Assembly (NCBI RefSeq): GCF_047237965.1 | Contig: NZ_JBDFLX010000003.1 | Coordinates: 310,001-374,000, forward strand | Direction: 5' to 3' | DNA length: 64,000 nt | Source: Noviherbaspirillum_A sp047237965 | GTDB lineage: Bacteria; Pseudomonadota; Gammaproteobacteria; Burkholderiales; Burkholderiaceae_D | Shown: piece after piece, positions 8,390 to 17,042 of the stretch | Numbering within the stretch: position 1 is the stretch's first letter | Layout: each line of letters starts with the position of its first letter | Program-made: the position numbers and the translations under genes | The notes under the pieces: generated by a model | What the model was told of the DNA's origin: nothing | The model's database searches: none | What the model saw: the letters and a program-made list of their open reading frames with translations, nothing else

Positions 8390-9475
8390 TTAATCGACCA
8401 TCCGCTTCTCAGCGTCTGGCTGCAGCAGATTACGGTCATGTACGGACGGCAATTCTGCGAACGGCTTGCGGTATTGCGCCCACAAGCGGTGATCCTCCGG
8501 CGTATGGAACACCTGCGGTTCCGGCATCTTCGGCCATGACGAGACTGAGAGCCACAGCCGTAGGAGATGGCGGCGCTTGGACAACTCTTTCTCATCTTGA
8601 TAGTCGGTGCGCCCATGCACCATCGTACGGTTGTTGAGGAACTGGATGTCGCCGTCCTTGAACCCCATGTCAAGGAAAAATTCTGGCGATGCCGCGATCT
8701 TGCGTACCGTGAGCAGCGCCTCGGATTCAATCGGCGTGAATGGCCGCTGTCCGCTTTTCTCGGCGAGGCGCGCGTAGCCAGTGGGCAGGTAGCACGTGAT
8801 TTCACCTTCCTCTTCATAGAAAAATGGTACGCGCTCAGTGCTGTAGGTCTTCGTTGCGCGACGACCGTCTTCATCGGTGCGCTTCAGGTACAGCCCCTCA
8901 CGCAGCACATCCAGCAGGTCGGGGCGATGCTCTGCCAGATGGTTGTGGATAGCCAGCGCGCTTGAAATCCGGCTTTCACCGCCTGAAATCGCCGTACGCA
9001 GGCACATCAGCCCGATAATGTCGCAGGAATCGGTATGCATCAGTTGGCCGCCACCCTTGCGGTAGCCGCGCGACTTTGGTTCAAGATCGCTGACGTCGAC
9101 CACATGCCCGAGTATATCGCCCAAGTAGGATTGCACCATGGGCTTGCCGATGTACGCACCCAGTCCGAAGTAAATCCGCGTCATATCGTCATCGGAATAC
9201 TTGTCCCGGGGCAGCCCGCGCAGCATCAGGAAGCCGCGGCCGTTGCGCAGCCGGTCCGGAAGCGAGGCCATCAGTTTGCCGACTTTATCAAGCGGAAAAG
9301 TCTCGGCGGTAATCTGCGGAAAGTCCACTTCCCCGAGGGACAGCAGGTGCTTGAGCGCACGGTCGATCTCGCCAAGTTCTTCGTCCGAGAGGATGTGAAG
9401 CCCTTCTTCGCGCCAGTCGATTGCAGGACCCTTCCAAACGCCTTGGGATTTGATCGGTTGACCTAACTGATTCAT
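8390..9475 (-). CDS. TauD/TfdA-family Fe(II)/2-oxoglutarate dioxygenase
   Basis: The product is about 361 aa. The facial-triad start H147-T-D149 lies in GGGQLMHTDSCDIIGLMCLR. The distal histidine is in NNRTMVHGRTDY, followed by the 2-oxoglutarate-binding arginine region RHLLRLWL. This is the TauD/TfdA/gamma-butyrobetaine-hydroxylase-like fold. GGAG stands 3 bases before one ATG (9478) and 6 before the next (9475), so 9475 is preferred. It lies between the CaiB and CitE-like genes on the same strand. An oxidative side-chain or C-O/C-N cleavage step before CoA activation is a reasonable inference; the substrate is unknown. Confidence 0.88.
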   Translation of the reverse strand: MNQLGQPIKSQGVWKGPAIDWREEGLHILSDEELGEIDRALKHLLSLGEVDFPQITAETFPLDKVGKLMASLPDRLRNGRGFLMLRGLPRDKYSDDDMTRIYFGLGAYIGKPMVQSYLGDILGHVVDVSDLEPKSRGYRKGGGQLMHTDSCDIIGLMCLRTAISGGESRISSALAIHNHLAEHRPDLLDVLREGLYLKRTDEDGRRATKTYSTERVPFFYEEEGEITCYLPTGYARLAEKSGQRPFTPIESEALLTVRKIAASPEFFLDMGFKDGDIQFLNNRTMVHGRTDYQDEKELSKRRHLLRLWLSVSSWPKMPEPQVFHTPEDHRLWAQYRKPFAELPSVHDRNLLQPDAEKRMVD

Positions 9476-9549
9476 CATTTTCTCCAATGTGGTTATCACT
9501 CACTGAGGCCAAGCCCGGTAGCGGGTTGGCAACCTTGCCTAGATCATGG

Positions 9550-10821
9550 TTATGCCTGCGCAGCCGCTGGCCTGTTTGCTGCTGTCGCCGCTGCTTGAAC
9601 AGCCTCGACGATCACACCATCCCTTACCAGCCTTTGATAGCAAGCCGGTTCCAGCAGCGGCTTTAACAGCTCGGCGCTGTGTTGCCCCATCAGGGGCGCC
9701 GGCATGCGGAAACTGCCTGGCGTCGCCGACAGCCGGGGAACGATGTTATGTACCGGCATCAGGCCAAGCTCGTCATCTTCAATTTCGACGATACTTTCGC
9801 GTTCGATTACGTAGGGATCGTTGATCAGCTGCGCGGCGTCGCAGATTGGCCCGATAGTGACGCCAGCTTGATCGAACAGTGCCAGGCTTTCTTCAAGCGT
9901 CTTTTGCGATATGAACTCTCGCACAACCCGTTCGACTTCTTCGACGTTGGCGAGCCGCGCGGCGTTTGAACTGAACCGGCTATCGCAGTTCATGTCGGCC
10001 CGACCAATGGCGACAAACAGCCGCTCCGCCATGGTTTGTGTCGAGGTCGACAGGCATAGCCACTTGTCGTCCAGCGTCTTATACGCATTCCGCGGCGCCG
10101 TGGTACTTGAGCGGCTGCCGGTCCGCTCCTTGACGGCTCCGGTCAGCTTGAAATTGGCGGCGTGGGGGCCGAGTATCGACAACGTCGGTTCAAACAGGGA
10201 AAGATCGACGACCTGGCCCTGTCCGTTGTTGACCCTCACGTTCCATAATGCGGTCATCACCGCACTTGCCCCATAAAGGCCGGTTGCCATGTCGCCAAGG
10301 AACATCGGCGGCAGCACTGGTTCGCGGTCTGCGAAGCCATTCATTGCGGCAAAGCCGGAATACCCTTCCACCAGCGTGCCGAAACCGGGCTTGTGCCTGT
10401 ACGGTCCGGTCTGGCCCCAGCCCGAGATCCGGGCAAAAACGAGCCGTGGGTTCAGTTCAAGCAAGACCTCGGGCCCCAAGCCCATGCGCTCGATGACGCC
10501 AGGCCGAAAGCTTTCGATCAGCACATCGGCATGGGCAGCCAATCGGGCGACCAGTTCGACGCCCTCGGCGCTGCGCAGGTCGATACATACGCTCTTCTTA
10601 TTCCGCGCATACGCTTTCCAGAATGTCTCGATGCCATCGACGCGGAATGCGCGCAAGGTGTCGCCCTTGAGCGGCTCGATCTTGATCACGTCTGCGCCGA
10701 AATCGGCAAGCTGCAGCGTTAACATATTGCCGGCTACCAGGCGCGACAAATCAATCACGCGCACGCCATGCAGAGGACCGCGGGCCTGCGGTGTGTACGC
10801 CTTTTTGCGTAGCGTTGCCAT
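9550..10821 (-). CDS. CaiB/BaiF-family CoA-transferase (class III)
   Basis: The 423-aa product carries the type III CoA-transferase signatures: GVRVIDLSRLVAGNMLTLQL, LADFGADVIKIEPLKGDTLR, KKSVCIDLRSAEG, and GDMATGLYGASAVMTALW, whose aspartate is the expected catalytic residue. Class III enzymes move CoA from an acyl-CoA donor to a free acid. The ATG at 10821 is favoured because CGGAG lies 6 bases upstream; the open frame runs further to 11100 without conserved sequence. The gene heads the cluster with the dioxygenase and CitE-like lyase and is divergent from the IclR gene, with a 33-bp perfect palindrome in between. Confidence 0.93.
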   Translation of the reverse strand: MATLRKKAYTPQARGPLHGVRVIDLSRLVAGNMLTLQLADFGADVIKIEPLKGDTLRAFRVDGIETFWKAYARNKKSVCIDLRSAEGVELVARLAAHADVLIESFRPGVIERMGLGPEVLLELNPRLVFARISGWGQTGPYRHKPGFGTLVEGYSGFAAMNGFADREPVLPPMFLGDMATGLYGASAVMTALWNVRVNNGQGQVVDLSLFEPTLSILGPHAANFKLTGAVKERTGSRSSTTAPRNAYKTLDDKWLCLSTSTQTMAERLFVAIGRADMNCDSRFSSNAARLANVEEVERVVREFISQKTLEESLALFDQAGVTIGPICDAAQLINDPYVIERESIVEIEDDELGLMPVHNIVPRLSATPGSFRMPAPLMGQHSAELLKPLLEPACYQRLVRDGVIVEAVQAAATAANRPAAAQA

Positions 10822-10927
10822 AGTCATCTCCGAAGAAAATCGCGAGCAGGTTTGCCAATGCGATGTAGGTAAGCGCTTTGCCGGCCTTGGCCGACAGACC
10901 GATTTGTGCAACCGTCGAACATAGTCT

Positions 10928-10960
10928 AAACAAAAATAGACATCGTGTCTATTTTTGTTT
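10928..10960. promoter_or_regulatory. Perfect 15-bp inverted repeat, candidate IclR operator
   Basis: AAACAAAAATAGACA, a TCG spacer, then TGTCTATTTTTGTTT: two exactly complementary 15-base arms in the caiB-iclR divergent intergenic region. The AT-rich arms contrast with the GC-rich surroundings. The core AGACA-N3-TGTCT recurs before the Bug gene at 12882-12894. IclR proteins bind palindromes of about this size in their divergent promoters, so this is the likely operator. Confidence 0.7.
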
Positions 10961-11066
10961 TTGCTGCTGCCCGCGGGTTGAAGGATGCACCGCAGTTGCA
11001 TGAACGCTTGTTTTCCTTCATTCTTTCGCCCTCTCTTCTTACTACGCAGCTCCCGGGCGCCACGCA

Positions 11067-11870
11067 ATGAAATCTTCGCAAGCCAAGCCGACCAAAACAT
11101 CGAAATTGAAGAAAGCAGTCGAAACCGAACAGGACACCGAACCGGGCGTTGCTGCCGTCAACCGAGCACTTACGATTCTTCAGGCATTTGAACAAAGCAT
11201 CGATGGCATGACGCTAACCGAGCTGATGAATGCAACCGGGCTGTACCACAGCACGATCCTGAGGCTGTGCGAATCGCTGGAACATTTCGGCTATTTGAAG
11301 CGACTTGCCGATGGACGCTATATGCTCGGCCCCACGCCATTTTTTCTCGGCATGCTCTACCAGGAATCCTTCCGGTTGCAGGAATATGTAATCCCGGTGC
11401 TGCGTGAGCTGGTCAAGCAAACGGGGGAGACTGCGGCGCTGTATGTCAGGGAGGGCGAAGAGCGTGTCTGCCTGCACCGCCTTCACCATGTGCGTAGTGT
11501 GCGGATGAATTTACGCGAGGGGGAACGGGTTCCTCTCGACAGAGGTGCCGCTGGAAAAGTCCTGCTTGCCTTTTCGGGCGAGCCTGGAGCGGCGTTCGAT
11601 ACAATCCGCCATGCCGGCTATGCAATTTCGCTTGGCGAGCGGGATGCCGAGACCGGCGCAATTGCCTGCCCGGTGTTCTCAGTCAGGCAGCAATTGATCG
11701 GCGCAGTGTCTCTTGGCATTCCTCTGTTTCGATTCAACAAGAAGGCATTCGATACTTGCCTGCCCTTTGTCATGCAGGCAGGCGCGTCCCTGACGACGGA
11801 CCTTGGCGGAAACACCAAGTTGTATGCGCCGCCATTTGAGAAACCAGCCGGCATGCGCCTGCCCGATTGA
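11067..11870 (+). CDS. IclR-family transcriptional regulator
   Basis: The 267-aa product has an N-terminal winged helix (about residues 28-90: VNRALTILQAFEQSIDGMTL, NATGLYHSTILRLCESLEHF, GYLKRLADGRYMLG). The IclR effector domain follows (VIPVLRELVKQTGETAALYV, VPLDRGAAGKVLLAFSG, AIACPVFS). A lysine-rich 25-residue leader precedes the helix. The gene is divergent from caiB and convergent with the Bug receptor gene. The palindrome at 10928-10960 and the related site at 12882-12894 suggest that it controls both flanking units, probably as a repressor released by a substrate or intermediate of the cluster. The ribosome site is weak. Confidence 0.93.
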   Translation: MKSSQAKPTKTSKLKKAVETEQDTEPGVAAVNRALTILQAFEQSIDGMTLTELMNATGLYHSTILRLCESLEHFGYLKRLADGRYMLGPTPFFLGMLYQESFRLQEYVIPVLRELVKQTGETAALYVREGEERVCLHRLHHVRSVRMNLREGERVPLDRGAAGKVLLAFSGEPGAAFDTIRHAGYAISLGERDAETGAIACPVFSVRQQLIGAVSLGIPLFRFNKKAFDTCLPFVMQAGASLTTDLGGNTKLYAPPFEKPAGMRLPD

Positions 11871-11882
11871 AACTACACAGTG

Positions 11883-11902
11883 ATATCAGTTCACGCTGAT
11901 AT
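11883..11902. terminator. Hairpin between convergent iclR and Bug genes
   Basis: ATATCAG, six-base loop, CTGATAT: a 7-bp inverted repeat over the last codons of the Bug gene and just after the IclR stop. There is no T run, so a shared bidirectional terminator is only a possibility. Confidence 0.3.
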
Positions 11903-12866
11903 TGCGCTCTCTCGCCAGCTTTTTCCATTTGTTGACCTCCTCACCGACATAGGCGGTGGTCTGGTCAGGCGTCAGCCCGGTCGGTTCAGCACCCTCTTGC
12001 GCAAACAGCGCCACCATTTCGGGCTGTGCACTCACCTCCCGGACGGCGGCGTTGAGTTGCGCAACCAGCGGCTGTGCTGTCTTGGCCGGCGCGAACATAG
12101 CCCACCACACGTCGACCTGATAACCGGGCACTACTTCCGCGATTGCCGGCACATTGGGTAGGAATTTGGAACGCTGGCTGGAGGTGACAGCGATCGGCCG
12201 GATCTGCCCGGATTTCAGTTGTCCCCCGACTGACGCAAACGTCGTGATCATGAAGTCGATATTTCCTCCTATCATGTCTGTAACGGCATTGCTGACGCCC
12301 TTGTACGGAACGTGAAGCGATGTGGTGGAGGCTGCCGAATTGAGCAATTCTGTACTCAGCTGGCCAATGGAACCAGGACCCGCCGATCCGTAATTAAGCG
12401 TGTTCTTTGTGTCCTTGGCAGCCTTGATCAATTCTGAAGGCGACTTGTATGGCGTGCCGTTGCCTACAACAAGCACCATCGCGCCTTTGGCGACCACGGC
12501 AACCGGAGCAAACGACTTGATGGGATCAAACGGCAGTTTGGCTTGCACGGCGGCGTTAGTGGCGAACGAAGTAGATGTCAGCAGCAATGTCGCCCCATCG
12601 GCATCCGCTCGCGCTACGGCCTCAGTGCCAATGCTCCCTCCTGCGCCAGGTCGATTGTCAACGATGACATTTGTTCCCAGCTTGACGCCTAGCTTTTGCG
12701 CAAGGGCGCGCGCAAACAGATCGTTACTTCCACCCGCTGAAAAGGGAACTACGATCTTAATCAGCTTTGGAACACTTGCTTCTTGAGCAGTGGCTGTTGA
12801 AAGGGGAATCAGTGCGGCACTCAACGCCAGCCCCATGCCAGCATATAAACCATATCCTTTACGCAT
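11886..12866 (-). CDS. Bug/TctC-family tripartite tricarboxylate transporter receptor
   Basis: The 326-aa periplasmic binding protein has a signal peptide at residues 1 to about 28 (MRKGYGLYAGMGL, ending STATAQ). The Bug signature IKIVVPFSAGGSNDLFARAL follows, then NVIVDNRPGAGGSIGTEAV and, near the C-terminus, EEVNKWKKLARERNISVN. Bug proteins bind carboxylates and related acids. The ATG at 12866 has GGAG 6-7 bases upstream; ATGs at 12878 and 12932 are less likely. No TctA/TctB membrane genes are nearby, so it is an orphan receptor that must borrow a membrane component or act in sensing. Its promoter carries the IclR-like palindrome at 12882-12894, tying it to the CaiB cluster. Confidence 0.92.
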   Translation of the reverse strand: MRKGYGLYAGMGLALSAALIPLSTATAQEASVPKLIKIVVPFSAGGSNDLFARALAQKLGVKLGTNVIVDNRPGAGGSIGTEAVARADADGATLLLTSTSFATNAAVQAKLPFDPIKSFAPVAVVAKGAMVLVVGNGTPYKSPSELIKAAKDTKNTLNYGSAGPGSIGQLSTELLNSAASTTSLHVPYKGVSNAVTDMIGGNIDFMITTFASVGGQLKSGQIRPIAVTSSQRSKFLPNVPAIAEVVPGYQVDVWWAMFAPAKTAQPLVAQLNAAVREVSAQPEMVALFAQEGAEPTGLTPDQTTAYVGEEVNKWKKLARERNISVN

Positions 12867-12881
12867 CGCGGTCTCCATTTT

Positions 12882-12894
12882 AGACATTATGTCT
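12882..12894. promoter_or_regulatory. Second AGACA-N3-TGTCT palindrome upstream of the Bug gene
   Basis: AGACA-TTA-TGTCT lies 15 bases before the Bug start codon. It has the same half-sites and the same 3-base spacer as the core of the caiB-iclR palindrome. The outer arms are only partly conserved. It is a candidate second IclR operator, placed so that binding would block transcription or translation initiation. Confidence 0.55.
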
Positions 12895-12932
12895 GTTTTA
12901 GTGAATCCAGTATAAGCAGCGCTTTCAGGCAT

Positions 12933-13655
12933 GTCTAGGCATTTTTGATTCGCTTCGCCCGCACGATGGGTGAACCGACGCGCTCTAACATGGCGCAGTA
13001 GGGAACGCTCTTAGCCGCTCTATTTAAGCCGTGGAGAAAATTGGCGTTGCTTTATTGAAAGCTTACCTATGCATTTTCATTTCTAAGACGGAGGAATGAA
13101 AAAGTAAGTCAGTGAGATTCAAAGGCTTTGCCGCCCTTTTGTTTTTGCGTTGCTATCTGCCACCGGACGGTTGAAAAGAGGCCGAGCGTTTTATTCTCTG
13201 GGCCATTCTGGGGCGGGCCCGGGCTCTGTCGTCGCTGGCCGTGGAAGACGCCGTTGCATGCCGCGCTTTCCTGTGACGGCCCTTACCTGCACGCCGTTGG
13301 GTCGGGCCGCCAAAATCCCCGACATTGCCTGAGTGGCGTCCCTTTGGCGGCCACCTCTCCACCCGATTTATCGCCAGCAAACAGATGGAGGACGGCTTGA
13401 TAACACGTGGACGGAAACGCAGAAATCAACTGAATATGAAATGCGTTTTGACGACGGGTACGTCTTGTTAAAAGGTGGCAGCAGAAGTTTCATCATGCAT
13501 TGATCTGACGTTGTCGTACCCTTCGGAATTCTTCAGTGTGTACCGAACGAGCTGCTGGACGACTCTGGCCAAGGTCCACGCTTGATTGCGCGGCGAAACA
13601 GATCCCTTGCAGCATTTAACGATGGCGGACGCAGAGTCGTATCTGGGCCGCGATA
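12933..13655. other. Long stretch without a recognisable gene
   Basis: This stretch of about 720 bases holds only short frames without ribosome sites or family resemblance. Part of it (about 13150-13330) is GC-rich and gives low-complexity Arg/Pro/Ala-rich translations in several frames, typical of non-coding GC-rich DNA. No tRNA-like or insertion-sequence-like structure was seen. Confidence 0.5.
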
Positions 13656-13970
13656 TCAGGTGTGAGCCGTTCCCATGAAGCTGGCCTTGAGCCAGTCAGA
13701 TGCGCCTGCATCCATCGCGGCGGCGATGACCTCCGGTGGCAGGCTGTAAACCGTTGCCCATGTCGCGCGGCCATCGGCGGCATTTGACGGAAAACTCATT
13801 GTTTCTATTGGCCAGTGATACTTGCGTTTCAAAGTGCGAATGATGGCGGCAAGCGTGACGCGTCCGCGCAGTGGCGCAGCGCCGGCCTGGTCTGCGTTGG
13901 AAAGCAGGACCGCGAGCACGGCGCCACGTGCGGTACGCGGGCCGGGAAAAATGGGAAGCTTGGCAGGCAT
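13656..13970 (-). CDS. Small winged-helix-like hypothetical protein
   Basis: The 104-aa product contains GAVLAVLLSNADQAG, then TLAAIIRTLKRKYHWPIETM, then WATVYSLPPEVIAAA. This helix, helix, 'WPIET' strand and wing layout resembles small winged-helix domains common in Burkholderiales genomes and phages. The ATG at 13970 has no strong ribosome site. No neighbour explains it, and the function is unknown. Confidence 0.5.
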   Translation of the reverse strand: MPAKLPIFPGPRTARGAVLAVLLSNADQAGAAPLRGRVTLAAIIRTLKRKYHWPIETMSFPSNAADGRATWATVYSLPPEVIAAAMDAGASDWLKASFMGTAHT

Positions 13971-14119
13971 TCTGATGATTTAACCGTACTGACAAAGCCG
14001 GCATTTTAAGCCACGACCACTAGTCCAGCCGGGAACCCGACTGGCAGCGTGCAGATCGGCGGCCAGCATCTAGCGCGCTGCAACCCGACAGCTTGCTACG
14101 GGGCAGGGAGCGCCCGGTT

Positions 14120-14587
14120 CTAACCGTTTGGCAAGGGGCTGGTGCGCTTGCATACCAGGACCGGCACGGTGCTGTCCTGCACAACACGCAGCATCACGCT
14201 CCCCGCTCCGGCGCCCTGGCGCCCGGTCCAGCCATGCGAAGCGATATGGATCAGGTCGCAGCCATGGCTGACCGCGGCCCGGACAATGGCTGGGGCGACG
14301 TCGGTGCCGTGCAGCTTGCGACAGATGCAGTGCACCTGATGCGCTCGTGCATCGTCCGCCACGGCCTTCAGATAATCCTCGCCGAATTGCTCCATGAGTT
14401 CCTGCCAGCGCTTCGTGTGCGCCGGGTCATGATGCAACCAGTCAGCCAGCAGATCGGGATGCGGCTCGGGCACCACGTGGACGGCGAGCACGGTCGCGCC
14501 CACGCTTTGCGCCAGGCGCACGCCGGCCTGGCAGGCTTGCCTTGCCAACGCTGAACCATCGGTTGGCAACAGGATGTGCTTGTACAT
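14120..14587 (-). CDS. Universal stress protein (UspA family)
   Basis: The 155-aa single Usp domain starts MYKHILLPTDGSALARQA and continues GATVLAVHVVPEPH. It ends with the nucleotide-binding loop HIASHGWTGRQGAGAGS and the strand VPVLVCKR. The G-x-x-G spaced before G-S matches ATP-binding Usp proteins, so ATP binding is likely. The start at 14587 has GGAG 6 bases upstream. It is a soluble cytoplasmic protein, usually raised in stress or stationary phase. It is a single gene, not clearly in an operon with the ATPase gene upstream. Confidence 0.93.
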   Translation of the reverse strand: MYKHILLPTDGSALARQACQAGVRLAQSVGATVLAVHVVPEPHPDLLADWLHHDPAHTKRWQELMEQFGEDYLKAVADDARAHQVHCICRKLHGTDVAPAIVRAAVSHGCDLIHIASHGWTGRQGAGAGSVMLRVVQDSTVPVLVCKRTSPLPNG

Positions 14588-14745
14588 TGGCTTCTCCAAT
14601 CGGCCTGCGGCTGTCTTGGCATCGCTGTCGGATCACCAAGGCTGCATCAGGGTTCAACGCGGTGCCGACAGCCAGCGACGAATGACCTGGCGCGAACCGG
14701 GGTTGCGCAACTTCTTGCCTATCCACTTTGACCACGTCGGTGCCG

Positions 14746-15855
14746 CTATTGATCCCGGTGCCGAATCCAGTCGGAAAACGCCGCATCCTCGAACTGGTAG
14801 CGGCCGACGTCGATCCGGGTCAGGACGTTCTTGTTCGTCAGGCGGGTGAGCGCGTTTTGCGGCGTGCTTTTGTTGACGGGCTCTTCGAGTCCCAGCGCTT
14901 TCGCCAGCGCCTCGCGGGACTCTTTGGAATAGATGTCCCTGGCGCCGTTCGCTACCATTTCAAGAATCGCCTGATCGGCTGGCAGCATTTCCATCCATTG
15001 CCGCTCGAAATCTTCGCTATTGAAAATGTGTTGCCTGGCATAAGTGAGCGCAGCGTCGGAGCCTTCGATGGGATTGACGAGGTAGCGGTCAAGGTAGCGC
15101 CGGAAGAATTCCGGAGTGTTCCTCAGTTCCTTGAACGCCGTTAGCGCATCAGCCAGCTTCAGCGGGTGCCGCGAAATGGCCGCGACTTTTCCGACCATGG
15201 CATTCACAAATTCCTCGCCGAGCAGTGGAAACGGCTCCAGGCCAGCCCAGTTGTAGAAAGGCGCTGATGGGCGGGCAAACATGCTTCGAAGCGTCGTTTC
15301 GGAACTGCCGGCAAAGATCACCTTGATGTCGTGTTTTCTGATATCGAGGGCCGCGCGAAGGGCATGAGCGAAGTTGCTGTTGGGCTCACTAGCGAGCATT
15401 TGCGCCTCATCGATTACCAACAGCAACTTCTTTTTCCTTTTGTCGAGCTTTTGCAGGGCTTCTGTCAGCAACGAAGCAGCAGGCACTTTCTGCTCCGACA
15501 GTTCTGCTTCAATCGAGCCTTCGCCGACACCGGGCATCTTGCCGGACGCTTTCATCTTCTTCACGGGGGTGCGCAGACGTTCCAGCATCTTGCCAACCCC
15601 GCGTGCCTGCATGGCCTCGTAAAGTGCGCCGAGCAGCGCTTCGCCAGGGTTGTCGCGGTTGTCCCAGAGATTGACGTAAGCGGTCAGGTAACCTGCTGCT
15701 GTCGCCGCCGGAATCAGGTCCTGCTTCAGAAACTCGGTCTTGCCCATGCGGCGCCGGGCGAAGAGCCCGCGCGCCGATGTCAGTCCGCGTTCAAATGTGG
15801 CCAGGTAATCCTGCGCCAGCTCGGGACGTCCAAAGTGCCAGTGGTCAGTCATCAT
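14746..15855 (-). CDS. AAA-type ATPase with degenerate P-loop
   Basis: The 369-aa product has an N-terminal ATPase core: a Walker A-like LFARRRMGKTEFL (residues 32-42), Walker B LLLVIDEAQ (144-152), then VIFAGSSETTLRSMF at the sensor-1 position. The C-terminal part carries a winged-helix-like segment (NALTRLTNKNVLTRIDVGRY). This matches the PF01637-like 'ATP-binding protein' class, where the P-loop is usually G-x-R-R-x-G-K-T; here the first glycine is an alanine. The upstream 15860-15900 region is strikingly AT-rich and may be the promoter. No partner gene is adjacent, and the role is unknown; defence or mobile-element-linked functions are known for this class. Confidence 0.82.
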   Translation of the reverse strand: MMTDHWHFGRPELAQDYLATFERGLTSARGLFARRRMGKTEFLKQDLIPAATAAGYLTAYVNLWDNRDNPGEALLGALYEAMQARGVGKMLERLRTPVKKMKASGKMPGVGEGSIEAELSEQKVPAASLLTEALQKLDKRKKKLLLVIDEAQMLASEPNSNFAHALRAALDIRKHDIKVIFAGSSETTLRSMFARPSAPFYNWAGLEPFPLLGEEFVNAMVGKVAAISRHPLKLADALTAFKELRNTPEFFRRYLDRYLVNPIEGSDAALTYARQHIFNSEDFERQWMEMLPADQAILEMVANGARDIYSKESREALAKALGLEEPVNKSTPQNALTRLTNKNVLTRIDVGRYQFEDAAFSDWIRHRDQ

Positions 15856-16177
15856 GAAGGGTATTAAGATTTACTACGATATTTAGTAATTACTATTCTA
15901 CGAAGTAGTTGGAAGTAACGCAATCGCTGCGTAACGGATCAAGGCAAAGGCTTTGCTGCACTGGGGTAGGGTACCCCACAGTCGCAGCCCTCCATGCGGC
16001 GCAACAGCGTACGGAAATATCAAGAGCAATACGGCGACCGGCTTGCCTTGTTGCACTTCCCACCCGTCGCGCAGCGCCACGCTTGCCTGCTGCGCACCGC
16101 CGCCTTGACTTGGCCCCGACCGTGGCCGGGGGTGCGGGACGTGGTTGGAATATCGTTCCGTCAGCCCTTGAATTTCC

Positions 16178-16362
16178 ATGCACTTCGCGCTATCCGATTC
16201 GAACGTGAATCTGATCGACGATCATTTCGATGTCGCGGTACGCATGGGCCGGCTTCAGGATTCGTCGCCGCGCAGCCGCAATCTGTGGGACTGCAGCGGG
16301 TCGTGGTCGCCTCTCCGGGCTATGTCGAAAAGCATGGGCAACCGCTGATGCCTGGCGCAGCG
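16178..16362 (+). pseudogene. Frameshifted remnant of a LysR effector domain
   Basis: Frame 1 from 16178 reads NVNLIDDHFDVAVRMGRLQD, a strongly typical LysR effector-domain segment. About 110 bases on, a different frame (from 16291) continues with LQRVVVASPGYVEKHGQPL, which normally follows it in the same families. The reading frame has therefore been broken, and both the helix-turn-helix part and the C-terminus are gone. It overlaps the 3' end of the PEP-CTERM-like gene on the other strand. The region 15856-16177 holds nothing else recognisable. Confidence 0.75.
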
Positions 16363-17042
16363 AATAGCTGGCTCCCCGTATCGATCTCGGGGCGCCGGCG
16401 TCGACGCGCAGTCAGGCCGGCGGCCAACACACCGCCCAGCGCGACCAGGAGCGCCGTCGCGGGCTCTGCGACATAGACAGTGGCCGGCAGTGTCACGAAG
16501 GGGCCGGTGATGTCTTGATCTCCTACTGTTACCCGTAGCGTGGAAAAGAAATGCACGAAGGTGCCATCCGGCTGTGCAACGGAAAAATCAAGCAGATTGA
16601 CTGCCCGGCCAAACTCGCCGGCGACGAATCTCCCAAACACAAAGTCAGCCGTTCCGCCAGGAGGGATCGTGACATTGAACTGATCGACAACATCGTTGCT
16701 ATTGGCAGTCGGCCCCGGCGTAAAGTCGATCAGCGTCCAGTCAAACGGCTCTGGCGCCTGTCCTTCGAGGAACACACCGGGGCCGCCGCCACCCACGCTG
16801 GGACGCAAGCCGATGCAGTCTGGCCCACCGTTAAAAATTCGTGCGATGCTGCAGTCGAAAACCAGGTTGCCGCCGCCGTTATTGGTAATGCGTAACGGGA
16901 TCGTGACGGTGCTGCCGGGCGTTGCCTCGAACGTGGTGGGCATGGCGACCGCATAGGGAACTTCCACCGGTACTTGCAACGCTAGGCACTGGTGCGCAAA
17001 CAGCGACAGAGTCATCAGGAATAGCGCGGCGATCTTTTTCAC
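16320..17042 (-). CDS. PEP-CTERM-like exported protein
   Basis: The 240-aa product has a signal peptide (MKKIAALFLMTLSLFAHQ, cut near CLA-LQ). A beta-rich domain follows, with IPLRITNNGGGNLVFDCSIA and PPGGTADFVFGRFVAGEFG. Near the end is a PEP-CTERM-like sorting tail: VAEPATALL, a hydrophobic helix, then five arginines. Such tails direct proteins to exosortase processing at the cell surface. Normally the protein ends at the arginines; here 23 more residues follow (starting PEIDTGSQLFAAPG), translated from DNA that is the antisense of the LysR remnant. The original stop seems to have been lost. No exosortase gene is in the window. Confidence 0.7.
   Translation of the reverse strand: MKKIAALFLMTLSLFAHQCLALQVPVEVPYAVAMPTTFEATPGSTVTIPLRITNNGGGNLVFDCSIARIFNGGPDCIGLRPSVGGGGPGVFLEGQAPEPFDWTLIDFTPGPTANSNDVVDQFNVTIPPGGTADFVFGRFVAGEFGRAVNLLDFSVAQPDGTFVHFFSTLRVTVGDQDITGPFVTLPATVYVAEPATALLVALGGVLAAGLTARRRRRPEIDTGSQLFAAPGISGCPCFST

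Noticed and set aside
13153..13380. Arg/Ala-rich short frames in the 12933-13655 gap
   Set aside because: GC-rich, low complexity, open in several frames at once, no start signal.
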